45,922 bases of DNA from assembly GCA_039908535.1 (NCBI GenBank), contig JAMOAW010000035.1, positions 1 to 45,922 on the forward strand. Direction: 5' to 3'. The position numbers and the translations under genes were made by a program. Under the pieces are notes generated by a model that saw only the letters and a list, made by a program, of their open reading frames with translations, did no database searches and was not told where the DNA came from. Source of the stretch: JAMOAW01 sp039908535. Lineage in GTDB: Bacteria; Pseudomonadota; Magnetococcia; Magnetococcales; JADFZT01. Below are positions 43,391 to 45,922 of the stretch, piece by piece; the stretch's first letter is position 1, and every line of letters begins with the position of its first letter.

Positions 43391-44434
43391 TTAGGGGTAC
43401 AAAGGCATCTGCTCCAAGCCCAAACTCTCCCCTATTCCCAAAAGCAAATTTAAATTTTGTACCGCTTGACCTGCCGCACCTTTAACCAAATTATCAATAG
43501 CAGAAATCACAACCAACCACCCCGTCCGAGGGTCTAAAGCCACTCCAAGCTCACAATAATTGGATCCACGTACCTGCCCAGTCGTCGGCCATCTTCCCAA
43601 GGGCAATACACGAACAAAAGGCTCATCCGCATAAAATTGTGTCAACACCTGCTGCCAATCCCTCTCCTCCTGCCCCAGCGTAGGACGAACATAACAGGTC
43701 GTCAATATCCCTCGGCTCTGAGGCAATAAATGCGGCGTAAAACGCACCTGTAGGGGCTTTTCTGCCTGTCGACCCAACTCCTGCTCTATCTCGGCAATAT
43801 GACGATGCCCTACCACCTTGTAGGGCCGAAAACCACCATCTACCTCTGAAAAAAGAAGCTCCTGAGTAGGCGAACGGCCCGCACCACTGGTTCCCGACTT
43901 GCTATCTATCACAATCCCCTCGGTCTGAATCAACCCCTGGCGCAAAAAAGGGGTCAAAGCCAACAATACCGACGTGGGATAACAACCAGGATTGGCCACC
44001 AATCGCGACGCCATAATCTCTTGCCGATAAAGCTCCGGCAAACCATACACCGCCTGCGCCAACCAATCCGCCGCCGTATGCGGTGTGCCATACCACGATT
44101 GAAAATCAATGGCCGATTTTAATCTAAAATCCGCAGAAAGATCAATCACTCGACACCCACCATCCAAAAGCGAAGGCACAACCTGCATAGAAGCTAAATG
44201 GGGCAACGCACAAAATACCACTTCACATGTGGCCGCTAATCGCTGCGGATCGACAGCCTCACACTGCAAATCCAACGCCCCTAACAGATGCGGGTGAACC
44301 TCCGAAAATGAACGACCCACAAAACGCTCCGAGGTGATATGGGTGATCCGAACCTGTGGATGACGCACCAACAAGCGCACCAACTCTCCCCCCGTATATC
44401 CAGTCGCACCTAAAATTCCCACCGATAGGCTCAT
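43391..44434 (-). CDS. argC: N-acetyl-gamma-glutamyl-phosphate reductase
   Basis: 348 residues; third step of arginine synthesis. 'VGILGATGYTGGELVRLL' is the NADP-binding loop, the catalytic cysteine is C151 (VANPGCYPTSVLLAL), 'DSKSGTSGAGRSP' follows, and the C-terminal 'AIDNLVKGAAGQAVQNLNLL' is conserved. ATG 44434 has GAGGAGGG 6 nt upstream; an in-frame upstream ATG (44461) has no support. It lies downstream of rplM-rpsI behind a terminator. Confidence 0.95.
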   Translation of the reverse strand: MSLSVGILGATGYTGGELVRLLVRHPQVRITHITSERFVGRSFSEVHPHLLGALDLQCEAVDPQRLAATCEVVFCALPHLASMQVVPSLLDGGCRVIDLSADFRLKSAIDFQSWYGTPHTAADWLAQAVYGLPELYRQEIMASRLVANPGCYPTSVLLALTPFLRQGLIQTEGIVIDSKSGTSGAGRSPTQELLFSEVDGGFRPYKVVGHRHIAEIEQELGRQAEKPLQVRFTPHLLPQSRGILTTCYVRPTLGQEERDWQQVLTQFYADEPFVRVLPLGRWPTTGQVRGSNYCELGVALDPRTGWLVVISAIDNLVKGAAGQAVQNLNLLLGIGESLGLEQMPLYP

Positions 44435-44460
44435 GGCACCCTCCTCGCCACAAAATGACA

Positions 44461-44490
44461 AAAAAAATGGGGGCGTTTAACGCCCCCATG
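44461..44490 (-). terminator. Rho-independent terminator after rpsI
   Basis: ATGGGGGCG/CGCCCCCAT stem (9 bp plus an extra pair) with a short TTAAA-type loop, followed on the minus strand by seven Ts. It lies 25 nt after the rpsI stop codon, between rpsI and argC. Confidence 0.88.
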
Positions 44491-44514
44491 AGTTTCATAC
44501 TATACAAAATAGTC

Positions 44515-44910
44515 TTAACGTTTCGAAAATTGTGTACTCTTGCGCGCTTTGTGCCGTCCATATTTCTTCCGTTCAACCACACGGGCATCGCGGGTGACAA
44601 GACCGTTCTTTTTCAATTCCGTCCGATGTTCTGAATCAAAAACCATGAGAGCTTTAGATATACCATGTTTAATCGCACCAGCTTGACCAGAATTCCCACC
44701 ACCAGTGACATTCACCGTCACATCAAAGCGATTCTGTGTCTGCGTCACATCAAATGGCTGTACAACTACTTGCCTTAACACAGCACGAGCAAAATAGTGA
44801 TTGAGTTCACGCTCATTGATGATAATTTTTCCAGTTCCAGGCGCGATCCAAACCCGTGCTATCGCTTCCTTTCTCTTTCCAGTTGCACTATAGGCGTCTT
44901 GAAGAGACAT
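44515..44910 (-). CDS. rpsI: 30S ribosomal protein S9
   Basis: 131 residues. 'YSATGKRKEAIARVWIAPGT', 'GGGNSGQAGAIKHGISKALM' and the basic C-terminus 'GRHKARKSTQFSKR', which reaches the P-site tRNA, are all canonical. Second gene of the rplM-rpsI operon, with a 91-nt gap. Confidence 0.97.
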   Translation of the reverse strand: MSLQDAYSATGKRKEAIARVWIAPGTGKIIINERELNHYFARAVLRQVVVQPFDVTQTQNRFDVTVNVTGGGNSGQAGAIKHGISKALMVFDSEHRTELKKNGLVTRDARVVERKKYGRHKARKSTQFSKR

Positions 44911-45001
44911 GCCTTCCCACTCCTTTGTATGCGATTAAATCAAAACAATGCTTTATCAGATCCAAACTCTATCGGCAAATCCATACAAAGTCAAAAATAA
45001 T

Positions 45002-45436
45002 TTAACTTAATTTCAGCTCTTCTGGATTTTGACCAGCGTGCGGATGCTCAGACCCTTTATAAATCTTTAGCTTCCGAGCCATCTCGCGTCCCAAAATATT
45101 TTTTGGCATCATCCCCAAAATGGCCGACTGCACCACCCGTTCTGGAAATTTACCCTCCAATACTTGACGGACACCAACCTGCTTGAGTCCACCCGCATAG
45201 CGGCTATGATGATAATAAATTTTTTGATCCAACTTATTGCCAGTCAAGCGTATCTTTTCTGCATTGACAACAATAATATAATCTCCCGTATCCATATGCG
45301 GGGTATAAATTGGCTTATGCTTACCACGTAGGCGTAACGCAACCTCTGTGGCAAGACGGCCCAAAACTTGATTTTCGGCATCGATCACATACCATTTTCT
45401 GGTGATGTCATCGGGGGTGGCCATTTTGGTCTTCAC
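45002..45436 (-). CDS. rplM: 50S ribosomal protein L13
   Basis: 144 residues. 'KWYVIDAENQVLGRLATEVA', 'DYIIVVNAEKIRLTGNKLDQ' and 'MMPKNILGREMARKLKIYKG' are canonical. Start is GTG 45436 with GGGAG 7 nt upstream; ATG 45424 is an alternative. It begins only 64 nt after the 5S rRNA, with no visible terminator between. Confidence 0.96.
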   Translation of the reverse strand: MKTKMATPDDITRKWYVIDAENQVLGRLATEVALRLRGKHKPIYTPHMDTGDYIIVVNAEKIRLTGNKLDQKIYYHHSRYAGGLKQVGVRQVLEGKFPERVVQSAILGMMPKNILGREMARKLKIYKGSEHPHAGQNPEELKLS

Positions 45437-45500
45437 GGATGCACTCCCAAGGATTTCCTGAGGAAAAAAAACATTGTTATACTGAATGCGAAAGGGTTTT

Positions 45501-45612
45501 CTGGCAGTTTCCTACTTTCCCACGTCTTGAGACGTAGTATCATCGGCGTAGGAGGACTTTACTTCCGAGTTCGGAATGGGATCGGGTGTGACCCCTCCGC
45601 TATCGCCACCAG
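45501..45612 (-). rRNA. rrf: 5S ribosomal RNA
   Basis: About 112 nt. The termini CTGGTGGC and GCTGCCAG-like ends pair (CTGG...CCAG). Canonical internal segments are ACACCCGATCCCATTCCGAA, CTCGGAAG and the TACGTCTCAAGACGTGGGAA-type loop. It starts 3 nt after the last recognisable 23S base, so the usual spacer is missing. Confidence 0.93.
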
Positions 45613-45615
45613 AAA

Positions 45616-45922
<307 letters not shown>

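Noticed and set aside
45437..45500. Promoter for rplM (TATAAC-like -10)
   Set aside because: No acceptable -35 at 16-18 nt; too weak to list.

Overview
The window (about 46 kb) looks like chromosomal DNA of a chemolithoautotrophic magnetococcus-like proteobacterium (Magnetococcales / 'Etaproteobacteria'). This placement is inferred. It rests on a two-gene ATP-citrate lyase of the large divergent kind, next to a proteobacterial 14-subunit complex I operon, a class I lysyl-tRNA synthetase, and housekeeping clusters in proteobacterial order (tig-clpP-clpX-lon-hupB-tRNA-Val-tRNA-Asp and yicC-gmk-rpoZ-relA/spoT-ridA). No 16S gene or magnetosome gene is present to confirm it. Base composition varies: many genes are near 45-50% G+C, the nuo genes are lower, and the PilZ gene is only about 25-30%.

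Layout. 1-156: start of an exopolysaccharide sugar transferase (minus strand). 646-5466: three plus-strand genes, namely a B12-binding radical SAM protein, an SGNH-fold protein lacking its catalytic residues, and lysK with an unusual C-terminal extension. From 5.6 kb to the right edge every gene is on the minus strand: PilZ/Cys-rich protein, fabI-aroC, a MidA/NDUFAF7-type methyltransferase, nuoA-N complete in order (25.1 to 10.5 kb, nuoL frameshifted), aclB-aclA, tRNA-Val and tRNA-Asp, the proteostasis cluster (tig, clpP, clpX, lon, hupB), the stringent-response cluster (yicC, gmk, rpoZ, relA/spoT-like, broken ridA, a small secreted Cys-rich protein), ferredoxin, argC, rpsI-rplM, and the 5S and 3' part of 23S rRNA at the right edge.

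How the genes fit together. ATP-citrate lyase is the citrate-cleaving step of the reductive TCA cycle. Complex I moves electrons between NADH and quinone, in either direction under proton-motive force, and the 2[4Fe-4S] ferredoxin is a plausible low-potential electron carrier. The MidA-family gene, just downstream of nuoN, belongs to the family whose mitochondrial member methylates the NuoD homologue during complex I assembly.

The most striking unexplained structure is a family of twelve dispersed intergenic repeats of about 105-165 bp, each a string of hairpins. All twelve point the same way on the plus strand, whichever way the flanking genes run. Several sit within 5-20 nt of a stop codon, and one supplies the stop codon of lysK. 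The second notable pattern is three short losses of roughly 40 bp or more, in nuoL, in ridA and at the 23S/5S junction. Each removes normally essential sequence, so they suggest either assembly errors or a real deletion process.
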